64,000 nt of DNA from CAVVZJ01 sp963752755 (GTDB lineage Bacteria > Planctomycetota > Planctomycetia > Isosphaerales > Isosphaeraceae): NCBI GenBank assembly GCA_963752755.1, contig CAVVZJ010000003.1, positions 930,001-994,000 on the forward strand, in the 5' to 3' direction. Of this stretch, positions 1 through 8,118 are shown one piece after another. A program made the translations under genes and the position numbers. The notes beneath the pieces are model-generated. The model ran no database searches, had not been told where the DNA came from, and saw only the letters and a program-made list of their open reading frames with translations. The number at the start of each line of letters is the position of its first letter. Position 1 is the stretch's first letter.

Positions 1-452
1 CCCTCCGCGATATCCTCGCCCGCTGGTCGGCCTCGGCCCGGCGGGGCGACGACGAACTGGTTCGACGCGAACCGGCACCCGTCGTCTATCGCGACGATGT
101 GCCGGGGCAGTTGCTCGACGTCTTCGAATCCCTGGCCGTGGCGGCGTCCGAATCGATGCAGCACCAGTCGCTCGCCGAGATCCTCCGCGCCTTCAGCGTG
201 ACCTTCGGCCGGCTCGACGACGCATCGCGGCATCGGGTCGCGGAGATCCTCCTGCGTCTCTTATCATCGTTAGGAGATCATGTGCTGACGCGAGAGCTAG
301 AAGCGTCCCTCACGGCCACGGCCGAGGCGCTGGCCGATTCGGGTCGCGACGCGGCGGCCGGAGCGATCCGCGAGGCCCGCGATGCCCTGAAGGCCACGGT
401 CGGCACGCTCCAGGCTCGCAGCACCCGCGTCCAGGCCGCGGGCGTCGGTTGA
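1..452 (+). CDS. Unknown protein, C-terminal part (gene cut by window start)
   Basis: An open frame (codons beginning at base 3) runs from the window edge to a TGA at 452, so only about 149 C-terminal residues are visible and the start lies outside. The chain is rich in Ala, Leu, Arg and Glu with regular heptad-like hydrophobic spacing and no clear membrane segment, so it is probably helical. No motif was recognised. Codon use matches the neighbours. It lies 78 bases upstream of the bestrophin-like gene on the same strand and could be cotranscribed with it. A function cannot be assigned. Confidence 0.5.
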   Translation, partial: LRDILARWSASARRGDDELVRREPAPVVYRDDVPGQLLDVFESLAVAASESMQHQSLAEILRAFSVTFGRLDDASRHRVAEILLRLLSSLGDHVLTRELEASLTATAEALADSGRDAAAGAIREARDALKATVGTLQARSTRVQAAGVG

Positions 453-530
453 CGCCCGGCTCCCGCGCTGGCAGCGTAACGGATCGCGAACGGATCGCGT
501 TCTCCCCCCGGCACGGTCCCCAGGACACTC

Positions 531-1439
531 ATGATCGACTACGACCCCCACCACTGGTTCTCCCACTTCTTTGACATCCGCGGCTCGATGGTCCGCGAGA
601 TCCTCGGCCGCGTCGGCGCCTGCGTGCTCTGGTCGGCGGCGGTCGCTTATGCCTATCTGCGGCTGCACGTCGATCTGGCCATCCCTTCGACCTTGCACAG
701 CCTGGTCGGCCTCGCGCTCGGCCTGTTGCTGGTCTTCCGGACGAATGCTTCGTATGACCGCTTCTGGGAAGGGCGGAAGCTCTGGGGTGGGATCGTCAAC
801 GAGAGCCGCAACCTCGCCCGAGGGGCGAGTGCCTTCGTCAAGGACGACCCGGCCCTGTTGCGGGAGATCGTGCGCTGGACAGCGGCGTTTCCCTACGCGG
901 CGATGAACAGCCTGCGGGGCCGGTCGGACCTCGGGCCTGTGGCGGCGGGCCTGGCGGCGGGCCTGACGGCGGACGAGGTCGCCGAGATTCAGGCGGCCGA
1001 CCACACGCCATTGTCCGTCGCCCGCCGGATCAGCGTCCTCCTGGCACGTGCCCGCGACCGGGGCCTGATCTCAGATTATGTGATGATGACGCTCGATCAG
1101 AATGTGCAGCTTTTGATCGATTATCTCGGCGGTTGCGAGCGGATTCACAAGACGCCGATCCCGTTCGCCTACATGGTCCACCTCCGGCGGGCACTGGTGC
1201 TGTATTGCTTCACCTTGCCGTTTGCCCTCATCGGCGAGTTCGGCTGGGGGACGGTCCTGGATACGTTCCTGCTGACGTACGTCTTCTTCGGGATCGAGGA
1301 GATCGGCGTCGAGATCGAGGACCCGTTCGGCGTGGATGCCAACGACCTGCCGCTCGACGACATCTGCACCACGATCGAAAGGAACACGAGGGCGCTCGTG
1401 GGCGACGACGGCAGGACGGCGGAAGCGGCCGCCGTCTGA
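531..1439 (+). CDS. Bestrophin family channel protein
   Basis: 302 residues, the usual length for bacterial bestrophin (YneE/UPF0187) proteins, which form pentameric inner-membrane ion channels. The family hallmark is visible near residues 60-80: a membrane segment followed by FRTNASYDRFWEGRK, then a helix-rich cytoplasmic part. Further hydrophobic segments lie near residues 20-50 and 220-260, the latter containing FGIEEIGVEIEDPFG, which matches the acidic IEDPF cluster conserved in the family. The ATG at 531 follows AGGA with about 6 bases spacing. A convergent deacetylase gene ends 243 bases downstream, with a hairpin repeat between. Family assignment is firm; the conducted ion is not predictable. 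Confidence 0.9.
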   Translation: MIDYDPHHWFSHFFDIRGSMVREILGRVGACVLWSAAVAYAYLRLHVDLAIPSTLHSLVGLALGLLLVFRTNASYDRFWEGRKLWGGIVNESRNLARGASAFVKDDPALLREIVRWTAAFPYAAMNSLRGRSDLGPVAAGLAAGLTADEVAEIQAADHTPLSVARRISVLLARARDRGLISDYVMMTLDQNVQLLIDYLGGCERIHKTPIPFAYMVHLRRALVLYCFTLPFALIGEFGWGTVLDTFLLTYVFFGIEEIGVEIEDPFGVDANDLPLDDICTTIERNTRALVGDDGRTAEAAAV

Positions 1440-1442
1440 GAA

Positions 1443-1571
1443 ACGAACCTGCTGATGCTGTCCGGTTTGGCCTTGTGGGAGAGCCGCCCCCGGCGGTCGT
1501 CCGGTCCGGACAGCCGGGGGCGGCTGGCCCACAGAAGTCGGGCTCGAATCGGACTACATCCGCGGGTTCGT
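1443..1571. repeat. MITE-like hairpin repeat, copy 1 (inverted relative to 55428-55527)
   Basis: The outer ends form imperfect 23-base terminal inverted repeats (ACGAACCTGCTGATGC at the left; the right end is its near reverse complement, 18 of 23 matching). They enclose a nested GC hairpin built on GAGCCGCCCCCGGC / GCCGGGGGCGGCTG. The same ends and core recur in opposite orientation at 55428-55527; copy 1 is about 30 bases longer within the central palindrome. It fills the space between two convergent genes. No transposase is present, so this is a non-autonomous element or REP-type palindrome. Confidence 0.7.
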
Positions 1572-1681
1572 GTATGAGAACCGAGTCGGGAAGGGGATTC
1601 CTGGCCGGATGGCCTCGGTATCGGGTGGAGGGCGGAGGGAAGCGATCGTCGTCACCCTGCACTCGCTACCAGCCACCCGAT

Positions 1682-2710
1682 TCACAAGACCGATCTCCCG
1701 AACACTCCCGTCAGCGCCAGCCTGGCCCGCAGCAAGGCCGGCGAGTCGTCGGGCATGACGATGAACCGCGGGATCGCGAAGGTGGGGAAGGGGCCGTGAC
1801 GGACGAGGTCGGGCCGGAGCGCGAAGCCGAGGCGATAGCCGGCCTCGCGGGCCAGGCGGATCGTCGTGGCGTTGAAGGCGTCGGCAAGGCCGAAGGGATA
1901 GGCGACGGTCGTGATCGCGCGGCCCAGCTCGCGTTCGAAGATCGAACGGGGACGGGACAGCTCGTCGGCCTGCTCGGAATCGGTCAGGCGCGAAAGTCGG
2001 CGATGGCTCACGGTATGGGCGCCGATCGTCATGCCTGACGACAGGAGACGACGGGCGCCGTCCCAGTCCATGAAGAGGCGACGGCCAGCGTCGTCGGGCG
2101 GGCGGGCCCCGGCACGCTCCTCCAGGTGGGTCAGGAGTGCGGGGTCCTCGGGATGCTCGGTGCGGAGGAAGGCGGCGATCACGGCAGGCAAGGCGCCGGC
2201 GTCGAGGGGAACGTCCAGAGGTTCGGGACGTTCGAGGAGGAGGCGGGACTTCGGGCTGTTCTTGACCACGAAGGCGATGTGGTCCCACCAGGGCAGGCGG
2301 CCCTCGCCGACGAAATCGGTTGTGAGGAAGAAGGTTGCCGGGGCCTCCAGCTCGCGGAGGATGGGCAGGGCGACATCGACGTTGTCGCGGTAGCCGTCGT
2401 CGAAGGTGATGAGAGCGGTCGGCTCGTTGATCTGGAATGTCTCGCCCTCGACGGCGGACAGGAGGTCATCCAGGCTCCAGAGGCGGAAGCGGTCGCGGAG
2501 AAGCCGGATCTGGTGGCGGAACGAATCGGGGGTGGCCGAGACGAGGGGGTTGTAGAACGGCTCGGAAGCCGGGTCGCCGACGCGGTGGTAGCAGATCACG
2601 GCGAGAACGGGACGGCGGGCGAAGCGTTCGAGGAGGCGGAGCAGACCCGTATCGCGGAGGCGAGCGGCGAGGAAGGCGCGTTTGTGGGGGATGAGAACGG
2701 TTTTGGGCAT
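1682..2710 (-). CDS. Polysaccharide deacetylase (NodB/CE4 family)
   Basis: 342 residues. The NodB homology domain is clear: TFDDGYRDN near residues 102-110 supplies the catalytic base and a metal-binding Asp, and HTVSHRRLS further on gives the H-x3-H metal site. It should hydrolyse N- or O-acetyl groups from a polysaccharide, probably in envelope or exopolysaccharide maturation. No convincing signal peptide is seen. The ATG at 2710 was chosen because upstream in-frame codons fall inside the phosphatase gene, whose stop is only 4 bases away; the two are therefore likely co-translated. It is the last gene of the stressosome operon, which hints at envelope remodelling as an output (inference). 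Confidence 0.92.
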   Translation of the reverse strand: MPKTVLIPHKRAFLAARLRDTGLLRLLERFARRPVLAVICYHRVGDPASEPFYNPLVSATPDSFRHQIRLLRDRFRLWSLDDLLSAVEGETFQINEPTALITFDDGYRDNVDVALPILRELEAPATFFLTTDFVGEGRLPWWDHIAFVVKNSPKSRLLLERPEPLDVPLDAGALPAVIAAFLRTEHPEDPALLTHLEERAGARPPDDAGRRLFMDWDGARRLLSSGMTIGAHTVSHRRLSRLTDSEQADELSRPRSIFERELGRAITTVAYPFGLADAFNATTIRLAREAGYRLGFALRPDLVRHGPFPTFAIPRFIVMPDDSPALLRARLALTGVFGRSVL

Positions 2711-2714
2711 CGTT

Positions 2715-3857
2715 TCAAGGGGTGTAGCGGGTGGCGAGGATGGTGAGGTCGTCGGACTGGGGTGTCGCGCCGGCGTGTCGGCGGACAGCCGCGAGCAAGG
2801 TCTCGACGGTCGCCTTCGCGTCGTCGCCGGACGTACGGCCGAGTTCGTCCAGCAGGCGGGCGTCGCCGAAGAGCTGCTGGGTGGCGTCGAACGCCTCGGT
2901 GACGCCATCGGTGTAGAAGACGAGTCGGTCGCCGGGGCGAAGCTCCATCGACTGGTCCTCAACCTCCAGCAGGGGCAGGAGGCCGACGACCGGTCCAGTG
3001 GCCTCGAAGACCGGGCGGGGCGGCTCGCCGTTGCGCAGAAGGATTGGCGACGGATGCGCCGCGTTGGCGCAGGTGACAGTGCCGGCCTTCAGGTCGAAGA
3101 GGGCGCAAACCATCGTCACGAACAAACCGCTGGCGTTCTGGTCCGCCAGGGCCTCGTTGACAGCCGCGAGGATTGGCTCGGGGCGATCGAGCAACCGACC
3201 CATCGAGCGCAGGAGCGTGATCGTGACGGCCATGAACAGAGCGGCGGGGATGCCCTTGCCGGAGACGTCGCCGACGGTGACGAGCAAGCGGTCGGGGGCG
3301 GGGCGGAGCACGTCGAAGAGGTCGCCGCCGACCTCGCGGGCCGGTTCGAGTCGGGCGTGGAGGTCGATGGCGGTGCCGCGGACGGGGGCGGACGGATCGA
3401 GCGGCAGCAGGCCCATCTGGATCTCGCGGGCAATCCGCAGCTCGCTGGCATGCTTCTCCTGGACGGCGTCGGCATACGCCTTCGCCTTCAGCAAGGAGCG
3501 AACGCGGGCCTTGACTTCGAGGATCTCGAATGGCTTGGTGAGGTAGTCATTGCCGCCGACCTCGAAACCCTGGGTCTTGCTCTGGACCTCGTCGAGGGCG
3601 CTGAGGAACATCACGGGGATTTCCCGACCTTGCGGCATCGCCCGGAGGCGTCGGCAGACCTCATAGCCGTCCATTCCGGGCATCATGATATCGAGCAGGA
3701 CGAGATCAGGCGGATTCTTCTCGATGTTGCGCAAGGCCCCGGCGCCGTCGAGGGCCACGCTCAGCCTGTAGTCGTCGCGGAGGGACTGGACCAGAATATC
3801 CACGTTGGCCTTGACGTCATCGACGATCAGGATGCGCGATTCGGAAAGGTCTGTCAT
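2715..3857 (-). CDS. Response regulator with PP2C-type (SpoIIE/RsbU) phosphatase output
   Basis: 380 residues. Residues 5-125 are a receiver domain with acidic pair VDD, phospho-acceptor D56 in LLDIMMPGMDG and the conserved Lys in LTKPF. After a helical linker, residues 170-378 form a SpoIIE/PP2C domain (REVGGDLFDV, VGDVSGKG, FYTDGVTEAF, DDLTI metal-binding motifs). Such proteins dephosphorylate an anti-anti-sigma factor when the receiver is phosphorylated. Its ATG overlaps the upstream kinase stop as ATGA, so the hybrid kinase is the obvious phosphodonor. This is the RsbU-like output of the operon; the target STAS antagonist is not in the window. Confidence 0.93.
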   Translation of the reverse strand: MTDLSESRILIVDDVKANVDILVQSLRDDYRLSVALDGAGALRNIEKNPPDLVLLDIMMPGMDGYEVCRRLRAMPQGREIPVMFLSALDEVQSKTQGFEVGGNDYLTKPFEILEVKARVRSLLKAKAYADAVQEKHASELRIAREIQMGLLPLDPSAPVRGTAIDLHARLEPAREVGGDLFDVLRPAPDRLLVTVGDVSGKGIPAALFMAVTITLLRSMGRLLDRPEPILAAVNEALADQNASGLFVTMVCALFDLKAGTVTCANAAHPSPILLRNGEPPRPVFEATGPVVGLLPLLEVEDQSMELRPGDRLVFYTDGVTEAFDATQQLFGDARLLDELGRTSGDDAKATVETLLAAVRRHAGATPQSDDLTILATRYTP

Positions 3858-6640
3858 GACGTGGCCCCCGTTTCGAGCAGGCCGAGGAGCCGGTCGGCGA
3901 CGATCAGCGCCTCGTCGAAGTTGTAATCGTCGATCCTCTGGCGGAGCCCGTTCAGATCTGGACGCCAGTCGGCGGGCGTGCCGAGGGCGGCCAGGGTGTC
4001 GAGGGCGTCCGATGAGCCGCTGAGGTCGAAGTCGGACAAGGCCACCTTCAGCGACTCCAGAGCCTCACGGAGCCGGGCTGGGTCGATCGGCGACCAGGAC
4101 GCGGCCTTGGCGGCCTCGGGCGACGGGGTACGGAGAGCCTCGATACCGTCGAAGACGCGGCGGGCTTCGTCCGCGACCAGGCGGAGCAGGGAGGGGAGGG
4201 AATCGAGCAGGCCGTCGCGGGCGGCGATCTCCAGTTCCCTGGCCAGACCGCGGAGCCGATCGGCGCCGAGGTTGCCCGCGGCACCGGCGATCGAGTGGGC
4301 GTGGCGACGGGCGGTTTCGGCATCACGCGAGGCGACGGCCTGGGCCAGCTCCTCCAGCGTCGGGCGCTGGCTGTCGGCGAACCGGAGGAGCATCGGCTGG
4401 AGCCGATCGAAGGGGATGCCGAGGCGGTCGATCGTGGCACGGAGGTCGAGGCCGGGGAGGTCGGGAATGGCCTCGGCGATCGGCTCGGGCGACGGGGGCG
4501 AGACCAGTTCGACGGGGGCGACCGCCTCGGGACGGCCGGGGAGCCAGCGACGCAGGGCCTGGGCCAGCACGAGACGGTCGATCGGCTTGGAGACGAAGTC
4601 GTTCATGCCGGCGGCGAGGCACGCCTCGACGTCGGAGCGCATGGCATTGGCCGTCATCGCGATGATGGGAAGGTCGCGGAAGGCCGGATCGCGGCGGAGG
4701 GTGCGGGTCGCTTCGAGGCCGTCCATCTCGGGCATCTGCATGTCCATCAAGATCGCATCGAAGCCCCCGGCCCTCGCCCGTTCGACGGCCTCCTTGCCGT
4801 TAACAGCGATCTCCAGCGCGATCCCGAGTCGATCGAGAAGTTCTTGCGCGACGAACTGGTTCGCCTCGTTGTCCTCGGCCAGCAGGACGCGGGCGCCGGC
4901 GAACGCGCGATCGAGGACCGTCGCGGCGGAACTCGTCCGGTCGTGGGGCGGCGCGTCCAGGCCGAGCGCCTCGGCCATCGCGGCGAGCAAGGTGGTCGGG
5001 GTAATCGGCTTCGGGAGGAAGACGTTGACGCCCACCTCGATGCCGCGGGCTTCCTCTTCCTTGCCGGCATAGGCGCTGACGAGGACCACCGGCAGGTCGC
5101 GCGTCTCGGCGACGGCTCGGATACGGGCAGTGGCCTCCAGGCCGCTGAGACCGGGCAGCAGCCAGTCGATCAGGACCAGGCCGAACGGCCCGCTGGCGCC
5201 GGGGCGGTTACGCTCCGCCAGCAAGGCCAGGCCCGACTCGGCGTCAGCCACCGCGACGTGGGCGATCCCGAAGCCGTCGAGCAAGGTCTCCAGCAACTCG
5301 CGGCTGGTGGCGTTGTCCTCGACGACCAGGGCGCGCACACCGCGTAAGGGCTCGGGCACGTCGGCGGCGACGGCCGGCGTTGAGGGCTCGGTGGCGAAGT
5401 GGGCGGTGAAGTCAAACGTACTGCCGCGACCGGCCTCGCTCACGACGGTCACGTCGCCGTCCATCAAGCGCGCCAGCCGTCGGCAAATCGCCAGGCCGAG
5501 GCCGGTGCCGCCGTACTTGCGGGAAGTCGAGCTGTCGGCCTGGGTGAACGCCTGGAAGAGTCGCGATTGCTGGTCCGGGGTCATGCCGATGCCGGTATCG
5601 CGCACCGAGAAGCGGAGCCGGACGCCATCGCCGGTCGGGTCGCGGCCGTCGGGGCTGAGCGTCACGCGCAGGGCGATCTCGCCGCGGTCGGTGAACTTGA
5701 AGGCATTGCCGATCAGGTTTGTGAGCACCTGACGCACCCGCAAGGGGTCGCCGACGAGGGCGTCGGGCACCTCGGGATCGACGTGGACGATCAGCTCGAC
5801 GTGCTTCTCGACGACCTTGGACCGGAACGTCTCGGTGACTTCTTCGAGCAAGAGCCGGAGCCGGAATGGGGCCGATTCGACGTCGAGCTTCTCAGCCTCG
5901 ATCTTGGAGAAGTCGAGGATGTCGTTGATGAGCGCCAGGAGGTTACGAGCCGAGGCGTGGGCGACGGAGAGGTACTGGCGCTGCCGGGGTTCCAGCTCAC
6001 CTTCGAGAGCCAGGCCGGTCATGTTGATGATGGCGTTCATCGGCGTGCGGATCTCGTGGCTCATCGTGGCGAGGAAGGCGCTCTTGGCGTGGTTGGCCGC
6101 CTCAGCCTTCTTCATGGCCTCCTGAAGCTCGGCAGTCCGCTCGGCGATGGTGGCTTCGAGCTGGGTCTGGTGCCGCTGAAGCTCGCGGTTCTTGGCGCTG
6201 ACGTCGCGCATCAGGTCCTCGCGGCTGCGGGTCTCGACCCGCTCGCGCAAGGCCCGGACGGTCGCCGCGTCGGGCTGGAAGACGGTCCCCGGCAGGAGCC
6301 GGACCAGGTCGAGCCGGCCGTCGCGGGCGTGGGCGAAGTCGAAGAAAGCGGCGACGGGGTGGGGGTCCGGGGCCGATTCGGGAACCTCCAGCGCCAGCGC
6401 GAGAGCTGGCCGGTCCTGATACGCGTCGAGCCGCACCTTCAAGCGTGCCGACGGCCCGGCGCGGGCCGCCGAGCGGCCCAGCTCCGAGATGGCGACGGCG
6501 AGCTGCGTCGCCACGATGGCGTCGAAGCCGAGGTCAAGTGCGAGCTGGTGGACCTTCCGCCGCGCCTCCAGGTGGGCGTGCTCGCCGGACAGCGGGATCT
6601 GACCCAGGTCGATCAAGGCCGATACCTCACCGCGATGCAA
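3854..6640 (-). CDS. Hybrid sensor histidine kinase with two receivers and an Hpt domain
   Basis: 928 residues, apparently soluble. In order: a degenerate RsbT/HATPase-like segment (about 15-120; ISELGRSAARA where active kinases have ELARN), a coiled coil (about 140-185), HisKA with H195 in MSHEIRTPMN, HATPase_c (N box LIGNAFKF, G boxes DTGIGM and GGTGLGLAI), a first receiver (about 435-560, Asp in LIDWLLPG), a second receiver (about 590-715, Asp in LMDMQMPEMDG) and a C-terminal Hpt helix bundle (HAHSIAGAAGN). This is a complete internal phosphorelay. The end overlaps the phosphatase gene by 4 bases. The ATG at 6640 lies 28 bases inside the upstream phosphatase; a TTG at 6616 overlapping its stop as TTGA is an equally good coupled start. 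Confidence 0.93.
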   Translation of the reverse strand: MHRGEVSALIDLGQIPLSGEHAHLEARRKVHQLALDLGFDAIVATQLAVAISELGRSAARAGPSARLKVRLDAYQDRPALALALEVPESAPDPHPVAAFFDFAHARDGRLDLVRLLPGTVFQPDAATVRALRERVETRSREDLMRDVSAKNRELQRHQTQLEATIAERTAELQEAMKKAEAANHAKSAFLATMSHEIRTPMNAIINMTGLALEGELEPRQRQYLSVAHASARNLLALINDILDFSKIEAEKLDVESAPFRLRLLLEEVTETFRSKVVEKHVELIVHVDPEVPDALVGDPLRVRQVLTNLIGNAFKFTDRGEIALRVTLSPDGRDPTGDGVRLRFSVRDTGIGMTPDQQSRLFQAFTQADSSTSRKYGGTGLGLAICRRLARLMDGDVTVVSEAGRGSTFDFTAHFATEPSTPAVAADVPEPLRGVRALVVEDNATSRELLETLLDGFGIAHVAVADAESGLALLAERNRPGASGPFGLVLIDWLLPGLSGLEATARIRAVAETRDLPVVLVSAYAGKEEEARGIEVGVNVFLPKPITPTTLLAAMAEALGLDAPPHDRTSSAATVLDRAFAGARVLLAEDNEANQFVAQELLDRLGIALEIAVNGKEAVERARAGGFDAILMDMQMPEMDGLEATRTLRRDPAFRDLPIIAMTANAMRSDVEACLAAGMNDFVSKPIDRLVLAQALRRWLPGRPEAVAPVELVSPPSPEPIAEAIPDLPGLDLRATIDRLGIPFDRLQPMLLRFADSQRPTLEELAQAVASRDAETARRHAHSIAGAAGNLGADRLRGLARELEIAARDGLLDSLPSLLRLVADEARRVFDGIEALRTPSPEAAKAASWSPIDPARLREALESLKVALSDFDLSGSSDALDTLAALGTPADWRPDLNGLRQRIDDYNFDEALIVADRLLGLLETGATS

Positions 6641-7216
6641 CTGGCGTCGTCGTGCTCCCGGCCGAAGAGGCGGACCACGGTCTGCGCAACATGCTCCGGC
6701 GAGTCGCCGAGCAGACCGGGGTACTGCTCGGGTCCAAACCGCGACTTGATGCCATCGGTCGTCAAGAGCACGAGGTCGCCGGACCGGAGAGTCAGCGACT
6801 GCTCGCGGGGGGTGCGCATCCGTTGACCAACGGTGCCGTCGTGCGAGACCAGCCGGGCCTCGGTCGCGCCGACGACTCTCAAGAGGGTATTGCCAACGCC
6901 GACGAAGCGGAGCCGGCCGACGGCCCGTTCGAGGAAGGCCAGGCCGACGGCCGCGCCGAGCGTGCGGCGAAGATGGTCATGCAGGCGGGTCATCAGGTCG
7001 GGCAAATCGGGTCCGGCCTCGTTGACGGAGGAAGTCGGCGGCCCGGCGGGCGATGTCATGAGCGATCGGGCCGTGGCCGAGCGCGTCGATGATCGCCAGG
7101 AAGAGGCCATCGGGCTGCTCGACGATCAGCGTGGCGTCGCCGCTGACGGACTCGCCCTGGAAAGGGCGGACCGCGGAGCCGGACTCGAAGCGCGCCGATG
7201 TGGCTGTCGGCTTCAT
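6613..7216 (-). CDS. RsbX-like PP2C serine phosphatase (one apparent frameshift)
   Basis: About 200 residues once a one-base insertion near 7020 is removed. The N-terminal part in one frame contains SGDATLIVEQPDG and IIDALGHGP, the SpoIIE/RsbX metal-binding signature; the second frame supplies VGVGNTLLRV, LLTTDGIKSRF and DDASCIAVRY. RsbX feeds back on stressosomes by dephosphorylating RsbR and RsbS. The gene lies directly after rsbT (1-base gap) and overlaps the kinase start, the same relative place as in RsbRSTX operons. The small size, with no sensory domain, fits RsbX better than RsbU. Both halves are well conserved, so a sequencing indel is more likely than a dead gene. Confidence 0.75.
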
Positions 7217-7217
7217 C

Positions 7218-7623
7218 TCAACGCACCCCCTTACGGACGGTGACGCGCGTGCCCCGCCCCGGCGCCGAGTCGATCGTGAAGGAGTCCATCATCCGGCGGA
7301 CGCCCGGCAGGCCCAGGCCCAGGGTGCCGGAGGTGCTGTAGTGATCGCGCATCGCCGCCTCCACGTCGGCGATCCCGGGGCCGCGGTCCTCGGCCTGGAT
7401 CTCGATGCCTTCGGTCCCCAATTCACCGTAGCACGAAAGCCGGATCGTACCTCGACCAGCATATTTCAAGATGTTCCGTGCCAGTTCGGAGACGGTCGTC
7501 ATCAGCATCGACCTCTTTACAGCGTTGAAGCCGAGTCTCTGCGCCAGCCGGCCGACCCCAGAGGATGGCCTGCGAGACGTCCGACTCGTCGCCGATCGCC
7601 AATCGCTCTTGCTCGACGTCCAT
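7218..7623 (-). CDS. rsbT: RsbT, stressosome serine/threonine kinase (one apparent frameshift)
   Basis: About 135 residues if the frame change near 7562 is corrected. The start MDVEQERLAIGDESD lies in one frame and the rest in another: RLAQRLGFNAVKRSM, N box SELARNILKYA, G1 box EDRGPGIAD and G2 box TLGLGLPGVRR, in the order and size of RsbT. RsbT phosphorylates RsbS and RsbR inside the stressosome and, once released, activates a downstream partner. Here the natural downstream partner is the hybrid kinase or the receiver-PP2C protein of the same operon (inference). The stop is 1 base from the next start, so translation is coupled. Confidence 0.85.
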
Positions 7624-7636
7624 GCTGGTCGCCTCA

Positions 7637-8071
7637 TCACAGGGCCTCCGGCGCCGCGGCGTCGGTGGGGGGATCAGACCCGGATGCGTCAATCGATTCC
7701 TCGGTGGGGTCGGTGGCCGATGCAAGGCGTCGTCGAGACTCGAGACGGCGCCAAGGCCGGCGACGTCCACGTCCAGCTCGACCAGGGCCGAGACCACCCC
7801 CGGCTGGAGCCCCACCAGCGACGCCTCCGCCCCCATCAAGGCCGCCATCGCCACGACCCGCCGGATCGCGCTCGAAGTCCTCGGCGTCGAGAATCGCGAT
7901 GCCCGAGCAATCGAGCACAAGCTGTCGGGCCCCCGAACGCCGCAGAGCCTGCAAGACGTCCTCCCGGAACAGGTCGAGCACCTCGGTGCCCAGCTCCGAG
8001 GGCAGGGTGACCACGAGACTGCCCCGCAACAGATTCAAGGTCGCTCTCGGGACGCCCACACCGTCGCTCAT
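7637..8071 (-). CDS. rsbS: RsbS, stressosome STAS scaffold (two compensating frameshifts)
   Basis: About 144 residues. The first part (ATLNLLRGSLVVTLPSEL, LVLDCSGIAILDAEDFE) is a STAS domain; the middle (VVAMAALMGAEASLVGLQPGV, then ALVELDVDV) is in another frame between about 7880 and 7725, after which the original frame resumes to the stop. STAS strand and helix order is normal. The position that carries the RsbT-phosphorylated Ser in RsbS (usually I-V-D-S) reads ILDAEDF, so the Ser appears replaced by Ala next to acidic residues. Sited between rsbR and rsbT as expected. The low-complexity C-terminal tail is unusual. Confidence 0.75.
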   Translation of the reverse strand: MSDGVGVPRATLNLLRGSLVVTLPSELGTEVLDLFREDVLQALRRSGARQLVLDCSGIAILDAEDFERDPAGRGDGGLDGGGGVAGGAPAGGGLGPGRAGRGRRRPWRRLESRRRLASATDPTEESIDASGSDPPTDAAAPEAL

Positions 8072-8118
8072 GGTGACACGCTCCTATTTCCACTCATCAG
8101 GGATCGGCACGACCGGGT

